A stretch of DNA of 64,000 bases from Erythrobacter sp. (GTDB taxonomy: Bacteria > Pseudomonadota > Alphaproteobacteria > Sphingomonadales > Sphingomonadaceae): contig NZ_CP136573.1 in assembly GCF_035194505.1 (NCBI RefSeq), positions 496,001 to 560,000 on the forward strand, read 5' to 3'. Positions 24,854-34,322 of the stretch are shown here, piece after piece (the stretch's first letter is position 1; the number at the start of each line of letters is the position of its first letter). The position numbers and the translations under genes are program-made. The notes under the pieces were generated by a model. It did no database searches, had not been told where the DNA came from, and saw nothing but the letters and a program-made list of their open reading frames with translations.

Positions 24854-26865
24854 GCGTCGATCAGATCGCGGTCGACTTCGCCGGCGCGGTTCTGGATGAA
24901 GTTGAAGCGGTGTTCCGGATTGCGGCCCATCAGCTCGTCGACGAGCCGCGCCACGCCTGCCCGGCCTTCGAATTCCTGCGGCAGGGTGATGCGGATCAGC
25001 CCGCGCGTTTCGGGCGCCATGGTGGTCTCGCGCAATTGCTGCGGGTTCATCTCGCCAAGGCCCTTGAAGCGGCTGACTTCGACCTTGCGGTTCTTGAACA
25101 CAGTCGCTTCCAGCTCCGCGCGGTGGGCATCGTCGCGGGCGTAGTGGCTCTCCTTGCCTGCGGTGAGCCGGTAGAGCGGGGGCTGGGCGAGGAACAGGTG
25201 GCCCTTGCGCACCACTTCGGGCATTTCCTGGAAGAAGAAGGTCATCAAGAGCGTCGCGATATGGGCGCCGTCGACATCCGCGTCGGTCATGATGATGATG
25301 CGGTCATAGCGCAGCTGATCGGGATCGCAGTCCTTGCGCGTGCCGCAGCCCAGCGCGAGCGCCAGATCGGCGATTTCGCTGTTGGCGCGGATCTTGTCGT
25401 TGGTGGCGCTGGCGACGTTCAGTATCTTGCCGCGGATCGGCAGGATCGCCTGCGATTTGCGGTCGCGCGCCTGCTTGGCGCTGCCGCCAGCGCTGTCACC
25501 TTCGACGATGAACAGCTCGGTCTCGCGCCCGCCTTCACCCGAACAATCGGTAAGCTTGCCCGGCAGGCGCAGCTTCTTGGCATTGGTCGCGCTCTTGCGC
25601 TTGATCTCGCGCTCCTGCTTGCGCTTGAGGCGCTCGTCCATGCGCTCCATCACCTCGCCGAGCAGCGCCTTGCCGCGCTCCATATTGTCGGTGAGGAAGT
25701 GGTCGAAATGGTCGCGCACCGCGTTCTCGACCAGACGCGCAGCCTCGGGCGAGGTCAGGCGGTCCTTGGTCTGCGACTGGAACTGCGGATCGCGGATGAA
25801 GACCGAGAGCATCACTTCCGCCCCCGTCATCACGTCGTCAGCGGTGATGTCCTTGGCCTTCTTCGCCCCGACCAGCTCGCCAAAGGCCCGAAGCCCCCGG
25901 GTGAGCGCCATGCGCAGGCCTTGTTCGTGGGTGCCGCCATCAGGCGTGGGCACGGTGTTGCAGTACCAGCTGAACACGCTGTCGGCATAGAGCGGCCAGG
26001 CGATCGCCCATTCGACGCGCCCTTGCTGCACACCGTCTGCCACCGGAAAGTCCTGATTGCCGGTGAAGGGCTGTGACGTGACGCATTCGCGCGTGCCGAT
26101 CTGTTCGGCGAGGTGATCGGCGAGCCCGCCCGGAAACTTGAAGGTCGCTTCGGCCGGCACATCCTCGCTCACCAGCGATGGGACGCATTTCCAGCGGATC
26201 TCGACCCCGGCGAACAGATAGGCCTTGGAGCGGGCCAGCTTGAACAGCCGCTTGGGATTGAACTTGCGGTCGCCGAAGATTTCCGGATCGGGGGTGAAGG
26301 CCACGGTCGTCCCGCGCCGGTTGGGCGTCGGGCCAAGGTTCTGGATCGGCCCCTGCGTGATCCCGCGCGCGAAATCCTGCGCGTAAAGCTGCTTGTCGCG
26401 CGCCACTTCGACGCGGGTGTGGACCGAGAGCGCATTGACCACGCTCACGCCGACGCCGTGGAGGCCGCCGCTGGTGGCATAGGCCTTGCCGGAGAACTTG
26501 CCGCCCGAGTGCAGGGTGGAGAGGATCACCTCCAGCGTCGATTTGCCGGGGAACTTGGGATGCTCGTCCACCGGAATGCCGCGGCCGTTGTCGGAGATCA
26601 CCAGTCGCCCCGCCGTGCCAGGCTCGCCTTCCTCCAGCCGCATCTCGATCCGCGTGGCATGGCCTGCGACCGCCTCGTCCATCGCATTGTCGAGCACTTC
26701 GGCAGCGAGGTGGTGCAGCGCGCGGTCATCCGTGCCGCCGATATACATGCCGGGGCGGCGGCGGACCGGCTCAAGCCCCTCCAGCACCTCGATCGCGGAG
26801 GCGTTGTAATCCCCGCTCGAAGTGGGGGTGTTGGCAAACAGATCGTCGGGGGCGGTGTCAGACAT
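24850..26865 (-). CDS. parE: DNA topoisomerase IV subunit B
   Basis: ATPase subunit of topoisomerase IV, which decatenates daughter chromosomes. The 671 residues include the GHKL domain (LDNAMDEAVAG, SDNGRGIPV, GGLHGVGVSVVNAL), the transducer domain, and the TOPRIM domain with VEGDSAGGSAKQ and DADVDGAHI. PGKSTLEVILSTLHSGGKF distinguishes ParE from GyrB by length and absence of the GyrB insertion. parC is not in the window. It is convergent with the GT87-like gene. Confidence 0.95.
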   Translation of the reverse strand: MSDTAPDDLFANTPTSSGDYNASAIEVLEGLEPVRRRPGMYIGGTDDRALHHLAAEVLDNAMDEAVAGHATRIEMRLEEGEPGTAGRLVISDNGRGIPVDEHPKFPGKSTLEVILSTLHSGGKFSGKAYATSGGLHGVGVSVVNALSVHTRVEVARDKQLYAQDFARGITQGPIQNLGPTPNRRGTTVAFTPDPEIFGDRKFNPKRLFKLARSKAYLFAGVEIRWKCVPSLVSEDVPAEATFKFPGGLADHLAEQIGTRECVTSQPFTGNQDFPVADGVQQGRVEWAIAWPLYADSVFSWYCNTVPTPDGGTHEQGLRMALTRGLRAFGELVGAKKAKDITADDVMTGAEVMLSVFIRDPQFQSQTKDRLTSPEAARLVENAVRDHFDHFLTDNMERGKALLGEVMERMDERLKRKQEREIKRKSATNAKKLRLPGKLTDCSGEGGRETELFIVEGDSAGGSAKQARDRKSQAILPIRGKILNVASATNDKIRANSEIADLALALGCGTRKDCDPDQLRYDRIIIMTDADVDGAHIATLLMTFFFQEMPEVVRKGHLFLAQPPLYRLTAGKESHYARDDAHRAELEATVFKNRKVEVSRFKGLGEMNPQQLRETTMAPETRGLIRITLPQEFEGRAGVARLVDELMGRNPEHRFNFIQNRAGEVDRDLIDA

Positions 26866-26921
26866 GGCCCTGCTATAGGCGCGCGCAAGCGGCGCTCACA
26901 AGCACCCCCCGGTGGTTTTAC

Positions 26922-28133
26922 TCAGCCGCCAAAGCCGGTGGGCGCGGGATCCGCCGCGATCACCTCGGTTCCCTTGACCTCGCGCACTTCCAATGCCCTT
27001 TCGGCAATCCCTGCGCGGGTGAAGCGGAACGGGCCATCGACCCCCAGAAAACCGCCGCGATCATAGAGCTCGCCCTTGGGGAAGGGGTTGCCCACCTTCC
27101 ACTCGCGCGCGATCCGTAGGGTCAGCAGCACTGCGTCATAGCCCAGCGTGGCGATGCGATAGGGCTTGGCGCCGAAGCGGGTCTCGTAGCTGTCGGCAAA
27201 GCGCTTGTAACGCTGGTCGGACACGGCCGAGAAGAGCGCGCCCTGCATTGCCGGGGCGCGGGCCAGAACCGGATCGCCGCTCCACAATTCGGTGCCGACA
27301 AGGCGCGGTTTGGGCGCCCGGCCCCGCTGCAATTCGTCCGCTGCCTCAAGGCCGAGGCGGGCGCTATCGGCGATCAGCACGGTGTCGAAGCCGCCCGCTG
27401 CCCGCAGCCGCGCCGCCGCGCTCACCACCGAGGTATTGCCGCGTGCATAGGTCTCGCGCCGCACCAGCGTGCCGCCGAATTCGACAATCGCCCGGTCGAG
27501 CGCCGCGAGCGCCCTTGCACCATACTCGCCCTCGGGCACCAGCGCGGCAAAGCGTCCTGCGCCCCGCGTCCGCACGAATTGCACCGAGCGCCGGATCGAT
27601 TGTTCGGGCGTGTTGCCCATCACGAAGACATCGCTGCTGGCGAGCTTGGTGTCGTTGGAAAAGGCGATCACCGGCACGCCTGCCGCCTTGGCTGCGGCGG
27701 AGACCTGCGCCACCTCGTCACCGGCGAGCGGGCCGAGGATCAGCTTGTTGCCATCGGCAATCGCCTGGGCGGCGGCAGCGGCGGCACCGGTGCTGGTGTC
27801 ATAGCTGGTGATGCGCAGATTATCGGCATTGGTATCGAGCAGCGCCATGGTGGTGGCATTGGCAATCGCCTGGCCGACGGCTGCAGCCTCGCCGCTGGTC
27901 GGCACCAGCAGGGCGATACGGTGGCGGCCGGAATCGGTGGGGAGAGCGGTCGCCGAAGGCTCGGTGACTGTCGGCGGCGGGGGCGGGGCGGTGGGTGCAT
28001 CGCTCTTGGGGATGACCTGACAGCCCGCCGCCAGCAGCGCCGCGCTTGCCATCACAAGATGGCGCGGACGCAGCAGCCGGGCGGTGGCGGACGCCAGCCA
28101 GCCTGCCCAATTCGGCGCTTTTACGTGGTTCAT
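26922..28133 (-). CDS. Penicillin-binding protein activator, LpoA-like lipoprotein
   Basis: A 403-residue outer-membrane lipoprotein candidate. The lipobox is LLAAGC with lipidated C38, followed by a Pro-rich linker (TAPPPPPTVTEP). The rest is a type I periplasmic-binding fold (RIALLVPTSGEAAAVGQA, KLILGPLAGDEVAQVS, VIAFSNDTKLASSDVFVMGN), as in the C-terminal half of LpoA and in LivJ proteins. LpoA stimulates PBP1A. The TPR half of enterobacterial LpoA is absent. Its place beside rsmI and yraN matches the gammaproteobacterial lpoA-rsmI-yraN neighbourhood, although here lpoA is divergent. Confidence 0.85.
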   Translation of the reverse strand: MNHVKAPNWAGWLASATARLLRPRHLVMASAALLAAGCQVIPKSDAPTAPPPPPTVTEPSATALPTDSGRHRIALLVPTSGEAAAVGQAIANATTMALLDTNADNLRITSYDTSTGAAAAAAQAIADGNKLILGPLAGDEVAQVSAAAKAAGVPVIAFSNDTKLASSDVFVMGNTPEQSIRRSVQFVRTRGAGRFAALVPEGEYGARALAALDRAIVEFGGTLVRRETYARGNTSVVSAAARLRAAGGFDTVLIADSARLGLEAADELQRGRAPKPRLVGTELWSGDPVLARAPAMQGALFSAVSDQRYKRFADSYETRFGAKPYRIATLGYDAVLLTLRIAREWKVGNPFPKGELYDRGGFLGVDGPFRFTRAGIAERALEVREVKGTEVIAADPAPTGFGG

Positions 28134-28174
28134 CCTTGCCGACCCCTCGTTGGTGCTTCAATGCTTGGCGCGTC

Positions 28175-29044
28175 ATGACAGGCGCGCAGACCCATATCCC
28201 CGCCCGAATTCCCGCAGAGATTCCCGAACCGGGGCTCTACATCGTGGCGACCCCGATTGGCAATCTTGCCGACATCACCCTGCGCGCCATCGCGGTGCTG
28301 CAAGGCGCGGCGCTGATCGCCTGCGAGGATACGCGGGTGACGGGCAAGCTCCTGAAACATCTCGGCATCAAGGCGCGGCTGCAGCGGCTTGACGATCACG
28401 CCTCGCCGCAAGTGCGCGCGCGGATCATCGCCGAAGCGTGCGATGCGCCGGTTGTGCTGGTGTCGGATGCGGGCACCCCGCTCATCTCGGACCCGGGCTA
28501 TCGCCTGGTGCGCGAGGCCCGCGATGCGGGGGTCAATGTCGTCGCCGTACCGGGTGCCTGTGCGGCGATAGCGGGCCTTGCGATTTCGGGCCTGCCGTCC
28601 GACCGCTTCCTGTTCGCAGGCTTTCTGCCCGTGAAGGACAAGGCGCGCGAGGAAGCACTTGCAGGCCTTGCGGGCGTTGCGGCGACACTGGTGTTCTACG
28701 AAACCGCCCCGCGGCTCGAAAAGTCGCTTCGCGCGATTGCCACCTTGTGGCCGGGCCGCGAGGTGGCCGTGGCGCGCGAAATCACCAAAATGCACGAGGA
28801 ATGTCGCTCCGGCACGGCCGCGGCTCTGGCGGATCACTACGCCACGCACCCGCCCAAAGGGGAGATCGTGCTGTTGATCGGTCCGCCCACCGAGGAAGAG
28901 GCCCCCGTGCTCGATATCGATGCGATGCTGCGCGCCGCTCTGGCTGATGCCGGGCCGGGCAAGGCCGCAGGGCAGGTCGCCAAGGCCAGCGGGATCGACC
29001 GGGCGGTGCTCTATGCCCGCGCGCTGGAACTCAAGGGCGAATGA
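28175..29044 (+). CDS. rsmI: 16S rRNA (cytidine1402-2'-O)-methyltransferase
   Basis: Methylates the ribose of C1402 in the 16S decoding centre with SAM. The 289 residues include the tetrapyrrole-methylase-type fold: LYIVATPIGNLADIT, ACEDTRVTGKLL, VLVSDAGTPLISDPGY and VPGACAAIAGLA. The start at 28175 (MTGAQTH) gives the usual length; the upstream extension is out of the lpoA promoter region. The stop overlaps the yraN start (ATGA), so the two are translationally coupled. Confidence 0.94.
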   Translation: MTGAQTHIPARIPAEIPEPGLYIVATPIGNLADITLRAIAVLQGAALIACEDTRVTGKLLKHLGIKARLQRLDDHASPQVRARIIAEACDAPVVLVSDAGTPLISDPGYRLVREARDAGVNVVAVPGACAAIAGLAISGLPSDRFLFAGFLPVKDKAREEALAGLAGVAATLVFYETAPRLEKSLRAIATLWPGREVAVAREITKMHEECRSGTAAALADHYATHPPKGEIVLLIGPPTEEEAPVLDIDAMLRAALADAGPGKAAGQVAKASGIDRAVLYARALELKGE

Positions 29045-29418
29045 GCGAGCCGCGCTCGCCAGAGCAGCGCCACGAGGCCGACCGGCGCGGGCGCGAGGGC
29101 GAGGCGGAAGCGGCCATGTGGCTTGCCGCGCAAGGCTGGCGGGTGCTGGCCGAGCGGGTGAAGACCAAGGCGGGCGAGATTGATCTCATCGTGCGGCGCC
29201 CCGGCCTGGTTGCCTTTGTCGAGGTCAAGTGGCGCGCCCGCGCCGCCAGCCTCGCCGATGCGATCGACGAGCGGCGGCTTGCCCGCGTGGCAGCCGCAGC
29301 GGAAATGGTGATGCACCTCTATGCGAGCGAGGGCGAGGATGTGCGCATCGACGTCATCCTGCTTGCGCCCGGACAAAAGCCCACCCACATCGAAAATGCG
29401 TGGATGCCGATCTGGTGA
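29041..29418 (+). CDS. yraN: YraN / UPF0102 family protein (nuclease-fold)
   Basis: A 125-residue protein with the UPF0102 pattern: GREGEAEAAMWLAAQGWRVL, then KAGEIDLIV with catalytic-like E and D, and LVAFVEVKWR supplying the ExK of a PD-(D/E)XK nuclease fold. It is distantly related to Holliday-junction resolvases; its function is unproven. It overlaps rsmI by 4 bp and is followed by gshB after 19 bp. Confidence 0.92.
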   Translation: MSEPRSPEQRHEADRRGREGEAEAAMWLAAQGWRVLAERVKTKAGEIDLIVRRPGLVAFVEVKWRARAASLADAIDERRLARVAAAAEMVMHLYASEGEDVRIDVILLAPGQKPTHIENAWMPIW

Positions 29419-29437
29419 TCCCTCAGGAGCCCAATGA

Positions 29438-30406
29438 ATGACCTTGCGTATCGCCGTCCAGATGGACCCCATCGACCGGATCAATATCGCGGGCGACAGT
29501 TCCTTTGCGCTGATGCTGGCGGCGCAGGCGCGGGGCTATGCGGTCTATGAATATCACGTCGAAAGCCTGACCCTAGACGAGGATGACCGCCTGTTCGCCC
29601 ATGCCTTTCCGGTGACGGTGCAGCGCGTGGAGGGCGATCATTTCACGCGGGGCGAGCAGGTGCGGCTCGATCTCGGCAAGGACGTGGACGTGGTGCTGAT
29701 GCGGCAGGATCCGCCGTTTCACATGGGCTATATCACCGCCACCCACATGCTCGAACGCATCGCTCATGAAACGCTTGTGGTGAATGATCCGGCCAATGTC
29801 CGCAATTCGCCGGAAAAGGTGATGGTGCTGAACTATCGCCGCTTCATGCCGCCGACACTGGTGACGCGCTCGGTGGACGAGGTGCGGCGCTTCATGGCGC
29901 AGCACGGCGCGATTGTGGTCAAGCCGATCCACGGCAATGGCGGCAAGGCGATCTTCCGTATCGGCGAGAACGCGGAGAACCTCTCGGCCCTGTTCGAGGT
30001 GTTCAACCAGACCTGGCCCGAGCCGCATATGGTGCAGCCTTTCCTCCCCGAGGTCGCGACCGGCGACAAGCGCATCGTGCTGATCGATGGCGTGGTGGCA
30101 GGTGCGATCAACCGCCTGCCGGGCGAGGGCGAGTTCCGCTCGAACCTCGCAATGGGCGGCTCCGCCCAGCCGACCGAACTCAGCCCGCGCGAGCAGGAAA
30201 TCTGCGAGGCGCTCGGCCCGGACCTCAAGCGGCTTGGCCTCACCTTTGTCGGTATCGACGTGATCGGAGGCAAGTGGCTCACCGAAATCAACGTCACCTC
30301 GCCCACCGGCATCGTCGCGATTGACCGTTTCAACAACACTGATACGGCAGGGATGATCTGGGATGCGATCGCGCGGCGTTTGGAACAGCGCGGCGTGGGC
30401 GTCTGA
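29438..30406 (+). CDS. gshB: Glutathione synthetase
   Basis: ATP-dependent ligation of gamma-glutamylcysteine and glycine. The 322 residues have the N-terminal domain with AVQMDPIDRINIAGDSSFAL, and an ATP-grasp domain with VVKPIHGNGGKAIFRI, PEVATGDKRIVLIDG and the metal-binding ITEINVTSPTG-type element (TEINVTSPTGI). It follows yraN closely and precedes dedA in the same direction. A gene for GshA is not in the window. Confidence 0.96.
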   Translation: MTLRIAVQMDPIDRINIAGDSSFALMLAAQARGYAVYEYHVESLTLDEDDRLFAHAFPVTVQRVEGDHFTRGEQVRLDLGKDVDVVLMRQDPPFHMGYITATHMLERIAHETLVVNDPANVRNSPEKVMVLNYRRFMPPTLVTRSVDEVRRFMAQHGAIVVKPIHGNGGKAIFRIGENAENLSALFEVFNQTWPEPHMVQPFLPEVATGDKRIVLIDGVVAGAINRLPGEGEFRSNLAMGGSAQPTELSPREQEICEALGPDLKRLGLTFVGIDVIGGKWLTEINVTSPTGIVAIDRFNNTDTAGMIWDAIARRLEQRGVGV

Positions 30407-30433
30407 CACCTCTGGCAACGGACACAACTTTAC

Positions 30434-31042
30434 ATGACTGATCGGCTGATCGAACTGGTCGACGCTTGGGGCTACCTTGGCGTGGCCATCGCGATGTTCC
30501 TCGAAAACGTGTTTCCGCCGATCCCTTCCGAGGTGATCATGGGCCTCACCGGCATGGCGGTGGCCGATGGCAAGCTCACCTTTGCCGGCGCGGTCGCCTC
30601 GGGCACGGCGGGCGCGGTGCTGGGCAACTGGGTGTGGTACTGGATCGGCCGGGTGGTCGGCTACGAGCGCTTCCGCCCGCTGATCGACCGCTTCGGCCGC
30701 TGGCTGACGCTCGACTGGGCCGAGGTCGAGAAGATCGTCGACATCTTCAAGCGCTTCGACAGCGCGATCGTGTTCTGGGCGCGGTTCCTGCCGCAGGTGC
30801 GCACCATGATCTCGCTGCCCGCAGGGATGCTGATCATGTCGCAACTGCGGTTTGTGATCTGGACCCTGCTCGGCACGGGGGTGTGGAATTCGGTGCTGAT
30901 CGGCGCGGGCTATATCCTGCGCAATGAGTTCAGCCAGTTCGACGATTACTACGGATGGGTCGCGGTGGTGATGATCGCGGGCGTGGTGGCGCTCTATCTC
31001 TACCGCGTGGTGACCTGGAAGCCCGCCGCGAAACAAGACTGA
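30434..31042 (+). CDS. DedA family membrane protein
   Basis: A 202-residue inner-membrane protein. ENVFPPIPSEVIMG is the DedA/SNARE-associated signature with the functional Glu; FWARFLPQVRTMISLPAGM carries the conserved Arg pair. About four to five hydrophobic segments. DedA proteins are linked to undecaprenyl-phosphate or phospholipid translocation and envelope homeostasis. It ends the rsmI-yraN-gshB cluster and is convergent with xerC (3 bp between stops). Confidence 0.92.
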   Translation: MTDRLIELVDAWGYLGVAIAMFLENVFPPIPSEVIMGLTGMAVADGKLTFAGAVASGTAGAVLGNWVWYWIGRVVGYERFRPLIDRFGRWLTLDWAEVEKIVDIFKRFDSAIVFWARFLPQVRTMISLPAGMLIMSQLRFVIWTLLGTGVWNSVLIGAGYILRNEFSQFDDYYGWVAVVMIAGVVALYLYRVVTWKPAAKQD

Positions 31043-31045
31043 CCG

Positions 31046-31936
31046 CTAACCCCTAGGGTGGGCCTTGCGGTAATTCTCCAAGAGGCTTGCGGCATCGACA
31101 CGGGTGTAGATCTGGGTCGATCCCAATGAGGCATGACCGAGCAGTTCTTGCAAGGAGCGCAGGTCCGCCCCGGCGCTGAGCAAATGCGTGGCAAAAGAAT
31201 GGCGCAGCGCATGGGGCGTGGCCGTATCAGGCAGGCCCAATGCGCGGCGCGCCTGCGCCATCGCCTTCTGCACCATGCCGGGCGACAGCGGGCCACCTTT
31301 CGCCCCGCGAAAAAGGGGTTCGGCAGGGGTGAGCGGCCAAGGGCATTGTCGCACATAGTCCGCCACCGCTGCCCGCGTGATCGGCAGGACCGGGACAAGC
31401 CGCTGCTTGCCGCCCTTGCCGGTCACCTGCAACACCTCGCCAAGCACTGCATCGCGCCCCGTCAGCGAGAGCGCCTCGGCAATCCGCAGGCCCGATCCAT
31501 ACATCAGCAGCAGCACCGCCCGGTCGCGCGCGCCAATCCAGTCCTCGCCGGCAATGCCATCGACCAGTGACGCAAGGTTCACGGCCTCGTCGGGGGTAAC
31601 AGGGCGGGGGAGACCCTTCTTGAGGCGCGGGCCGCGCAGGCGCGGGGGCAGGGGATCGGGATCGCCCGCCTGCTCGCGGGCAAAGGCGATGAAGGCCTTG
31701 AGCGCAGAAAGCTCGCGCGCGGTGCTGGCATTGCCGATGCCTTCCGCGCGGCGCGCTGCCAGAAACGCGCGCAACCCATGTGCCTCGGTCCGCGCCACAG
31801 CTGCCCAGTCCGCTAGGCCGTTCGCCGCCACCAACCGCTCTGCCGCGCTGGCATAGGCGCGCACCGTATGAGGCGAGCGGCGGCGGTTGTCGGCGAGATG
31901 CGCGCGCCACTGCGCCACGAGGTCGCCTGCGCTCAT
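31046..31936 (-). CDS. xerC: Tyrosine recombinase XerC
   Basis: Site-specific recombinase acting with XerD at dif to resolve chromosome dimers. The 296 residues have an N-terminal SAM-like core-binding domain and a catalytic domain with R151 (GSGLRIAEAL), K174 (TGKGGKQR), H242-x-x-R245 (PHALRHSFATH), H268 (LGHASL) and the nucleophile Y277 (TQIYTRVD). It overlaps hemW by 4 bp (ATGA), so it is co-translated; the functional link is not obvious. XerD rather than XerC identity cannot be fully excluded by eye. Confidence 0.92.
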   Translation of the reverse strand: MSAGDLVAQWRAHLADNRRRSPHTVRAYASAAERLVAANGLADWAAVARTEAHGLRAFLAARRAEGIGNASTARELSALKAFIAFAREQAGDPDPLPPRLRGPRLKKGLPRPVTPDEAVNLASLVDGIAGEDWIGARDRAVLLLMYGSGLRIAEALSLTGRDAVLGEVLQVTGKGGKQRLVPVLPITRAAVADYVRQCPWPLTPAEPLFRGAKGGPLSPGMVQKAMAQARRALGLPDTATPHALRHSFATHLLSAGADLRSLQELLGHASLGSTQIYTRVDAASLLENYRKAHPRG

Positions 31937-33084
31937 GCCACCACCAGCGCCTCGGCCACGATCTCGGCCAGCAGCGCATCGAGCAGCGAGCGGCCCTCGG
32001 GCGCGACGCCGATGCGCGTGCCTTCCGTCCACACCAGCCCGAGACTGCGCAGGCGGGCGAGCGCAGCCTCATCCACAAGGCCATCACGAGGAATGGCAAA
32101 GCGCTGCGACAGTGCTGCGAGATCCAGCCCCTCGGCCAGGCGCAGGCCCATCAGCAGCGCCTCGGTCGCCTGTTCTGCCAGGGCAAGCGGCCGCGCCTCG
32201 GCAATGCCGTTGCCCTGCGCGCTGACGGCTTTCAGGAAGTTCTCGGGCTTCTTGTGCCGCACCGTCGCCAAACCGCCGCGCCGGCCATGGGCGCCGGGGC
32301 CGATCCCGGCGTAATCCTGATAGCGCCAATAGGCGAGATTGTGGCGGCCCTCCTCTCCGCTGCGCGCATGGTTGCTCGTTTCGTAGGCAGGCAATCCGGC
32401 GGCTTCGGTGAGGCTTTGGGTGATGCTGAAAAGCCCTGCAGCCTCGTCGTCGTCAAGCGGCACAAGCCGCCCGCGCCGCACGTCGCTCGCAAAGCGCGTG
32501 CCGGCCTCGATGGTCAGCTGGTAGAGCGACATGTGCCCGGTGCCGAAAGACAGGGCACGGCTGAGCCGCTCCTCCCACAGATCGAGCGTATGGCCGGGCA
32601 TGGCGTAGATCATGTCGAAGCTGACGCGGGCAAAATGCGCCTGCGCCGTGGCGATTGCGGCGAGCGCTTCTTCGGCCCCGTGCAGCCGCCCGAGAAAGCG
32701 CAGTTCCGCATCATCCAGCGATTGCACGCCCAGCGACACGCGGTTGATCCCGGCGCTGGCAAGGGCGGCGAAATTGGCCGCCTCCACGGACGAGGGATTG
32801 GCCTCCAGCGTGATTTCGATGGCCGGATCGAAACCCCACAGCCGCGCCGCTTCCTCTAGCAGCGTGCCCACCAGCGCGGGCGGCATCAGCGAGGGCGTGC
32901 CGCCGCCGAAGAAGATCGAGGTCAGCGTCTCGCCCCCGGCAAGCTCTGCCTCGGCGCGCATGTCGGCGATCAGCGCATCCTGCCAGCGCGCCACATCGAC
33001 GCGCTCGCGGACATGCGAGTTGAAATCGCAATAGGGGCATTTCTTCGCACAGAAGGGCCAGTGGATATAAAGCGCGCGCGCCAC
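31933..33084 (-). CDS. hemW: HemW-type radical SAM protein (haem chaperone; formerly annotated coproporphyrinogen III oxidase-like)
   Basis: A 383-residue radical SAM protein. The 4Fe-4S motif is C12-x3-C16-x2-C19 in FCAKKCPYCDF, preceded by LYIHWP. FFGGGTPSLMPP and VSLGVQSLDDAELRFLGR follow. The HemW C-terminal domain (MGLRLAEGLDL) is present. HemW binds haem and is not an HemN oxidase, lacking the extra N-terminal Cys. The start codon is GTG (33082-33084). It is divergent from the CAP-domain gene and overlaps xerC. Confidence 0.93.
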   Translation of the reverse strand: MARALYIHWPFCAKKCPYCDFNSHVRERVDVARWQDALIADMRAEAELAGGETLTSIFFGGGTPSLMPPALVGTLLEEAARLWGFDPAIEITLEANPSSVEAANFAALASAGINRVSLGVQSLDDAELRFLGRLHGAEEALAAIATAQAHFARVSFDMIYAMPGHTLDLWEERLSRALSFGTGHMSLYQLTIEAGTRFASDVRRGRLVPLDDDEAAGLFSITQSLTEAAGLPAYETSNHARSGEEGRHNLAYWRYQDYAGIGPGAHGRRGGLATVRHKKPENFLKAVSAQGNGIAEARPLALAEQATEALLMGLRLAEGLDLAALSQRFAIPRDGLVDEAALARLRSLGLVWTEGTRIGVAPEGRSLLDALLAEIVAEALVVA

Positions 33085-33132
33085 AGGGGGAATTTTCAGC
33101 CTCGCTTAATCGTTGCGGGATAGTTCGATGCC

Positions 33133-33693
33133 ATGCGGAGCCTTCCTCTCGTGACCACACTCGTCAAGCTCGCCGGTCTTGCCCTTTTTATGGCAGCCGC
33201 GCCAGCACAGCCGCAAGGCCCTCGCCATGACGGGCACCGGACCGGCGACTGGCTCGACGCCCATAACGAAGCGCGCGCCGAGGCCGGAATTGCGCCGCTG
33301 GTGTGGAGCGATCGGCTTGCCCGTGATGCGCAGGACTGGGCGGATCATCTCGCTGCGACCGGTCGCTATGATCACGCCTCGCCGATGCAGCGGCAAGGGC
33401 AGGGCGAGAACCTGTGGCGCGGTCCTAGGGGATATTGGGACACGTGGGACAAGGTCGGCTTTTTCGTCGAGGAGAAGCGCCACTTCCGGCCCGGCCAGTT
33501 CCCCGATGTTTCGGCGACCGGGCGCTGGAATGATGTGGCGCATTACACCCAGGTGATCTGGCCCCAGACCCGCGAGGTCGGCTGTGCGCTCGCCCATACG
33601 CCTGAGGAGGAGGTGCTTGTTTGCCGCTATTTCCCGGCGGGGAATATCTGGGGCCACCGGATCGACCCGGCCGAACATATCGCGCGGCGCTAG
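33133..33693 (+). CDS. Secreted CAP/SCP-domain protein
   Basis: A 186-residue protein with a signal peptide (MRSLPLVTTLVKLAGLALFMAAAPAQ). The CAP domain starts with WLDAHNEARAEAGIAPLVWSD and contains GENLW, the HYTQVIWPQTREVGCA signature and a late CRYFPAGN, giving the conserved disulfide pair. Bacterial CAP proteins are extracellular; function is largely unknown. Its TAG interlocks with the rdgB stop in CTAG. Confidence 0.9.
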   Translation: MRSLPLVTTLVKLAGLALFMAAAPAQPQGPRHDGHRTGDWLDAHNEARAEAGIAPLVWSDRLARDAQDWADHLAATGRYDHASPMQRQGQGENLWRGPRGYWDTWDKVGFFVEEKRHFRPGQFPDVSATGRWNDVAHYTQVIWPQTREVGCALAHTPEEEVLVCRYFPAGNIWGHRIDPAEHIARR

Positions 33694-34322
33694 GCCTTCG
33701 GGAACTGCTCGGCGACCAGCTTGGCAAAGGCATCGGCGCGGTGGCTGATGGCGTGCTTTTCTTCAGGCGCGATCTCGGCAAAGGTGAGGGCGCTGCCGGC
33801 GGGTACGAAAACCGGATCATAGCCGAAACCCAGCGCCCCGCGCGGCGGCCAGGTAAGCGCGCCATGACAGGCGCCCTCGTAGATCGCATAGTCGCCGTCG
33901 GGCCATGCAAGCGCCAGCACGCAGTGGAAGGCGGCGGAGCGGTCCACGCCAGCGCCCTTTTCCGCGAGCATCCCTTCGACCTTGCCCATAGCCATATACC
34001 AGTCGCGGCCCGGCGCGCCTTCGAACCACTGCCGTTCGGCCCAGTCGGCGGTGTAGACCCCGGGGCGGCCATCGAGCGCGGCAACGCTAAGCCCACTGTC
34101 ATCCGCGAGTGCGGGCAGGCCCGCAGCCTCCGCCGCCGCGCGCGCCTTCAGCAGCGCGTTCTGGACGAATGTGGTGCCGGTCTCGGCAGGTTCAGGCAGG
34201 CCCAGCGAACCGGCCGACAGGCAGGTGACGCCATAGGGATCGAGCAGGGCTGCGATCTCCTTCAACTTGCCCGCGTTATGCGTGGCAATGACAAGGCTGC
34301 CGGAGCCCAGACGCCGTGTCAT
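33690..34322 (-). CDS. rdgB: RdgB/HAM1-family non-canonical purine NTP pyrophosphatase
   Basis: Removes ITP, XTP and dITP by hydrolysis to the monophosphate, preventing misincorporation. The 210 residues have the family's SLVIATHNAGKLKEI N-terminus (Lys-binding phosphate loop), ADDSGLSVAALDGRPGVYTA with the metal-binding DDSG, and GFGYDPVFVPAG; the late HAISHRADAFAKL closes the active site. It overlaps rph by 4 bp, a common RNase PH-RdgB operon. Confidence 0.95.
   Translation of the reverse strand: MTRRLGSGSLVIATHNAGKLKEIAALLDPYGVTCLSAGSLGLPEPAETGTTFVQNALLKARAAAEAAGLPALADDSGLSVAALDGRPGVYTADWAERQWFEGAPGRDWYMAMGKVEGMLAEKGAGVDRSAAFHCVLALAWPDGDYAIYEGACHGALTWPPRGALGFGYDPVFVPAGSALTFAEIAPEEKHAISHRADAFAKLVAEQFPKA

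Noticed and set aside
24715..26076. 453-residue plus-strand frame opposite parE
   Set aside because: Overlaps parE fully and has no domain; parE is secure.
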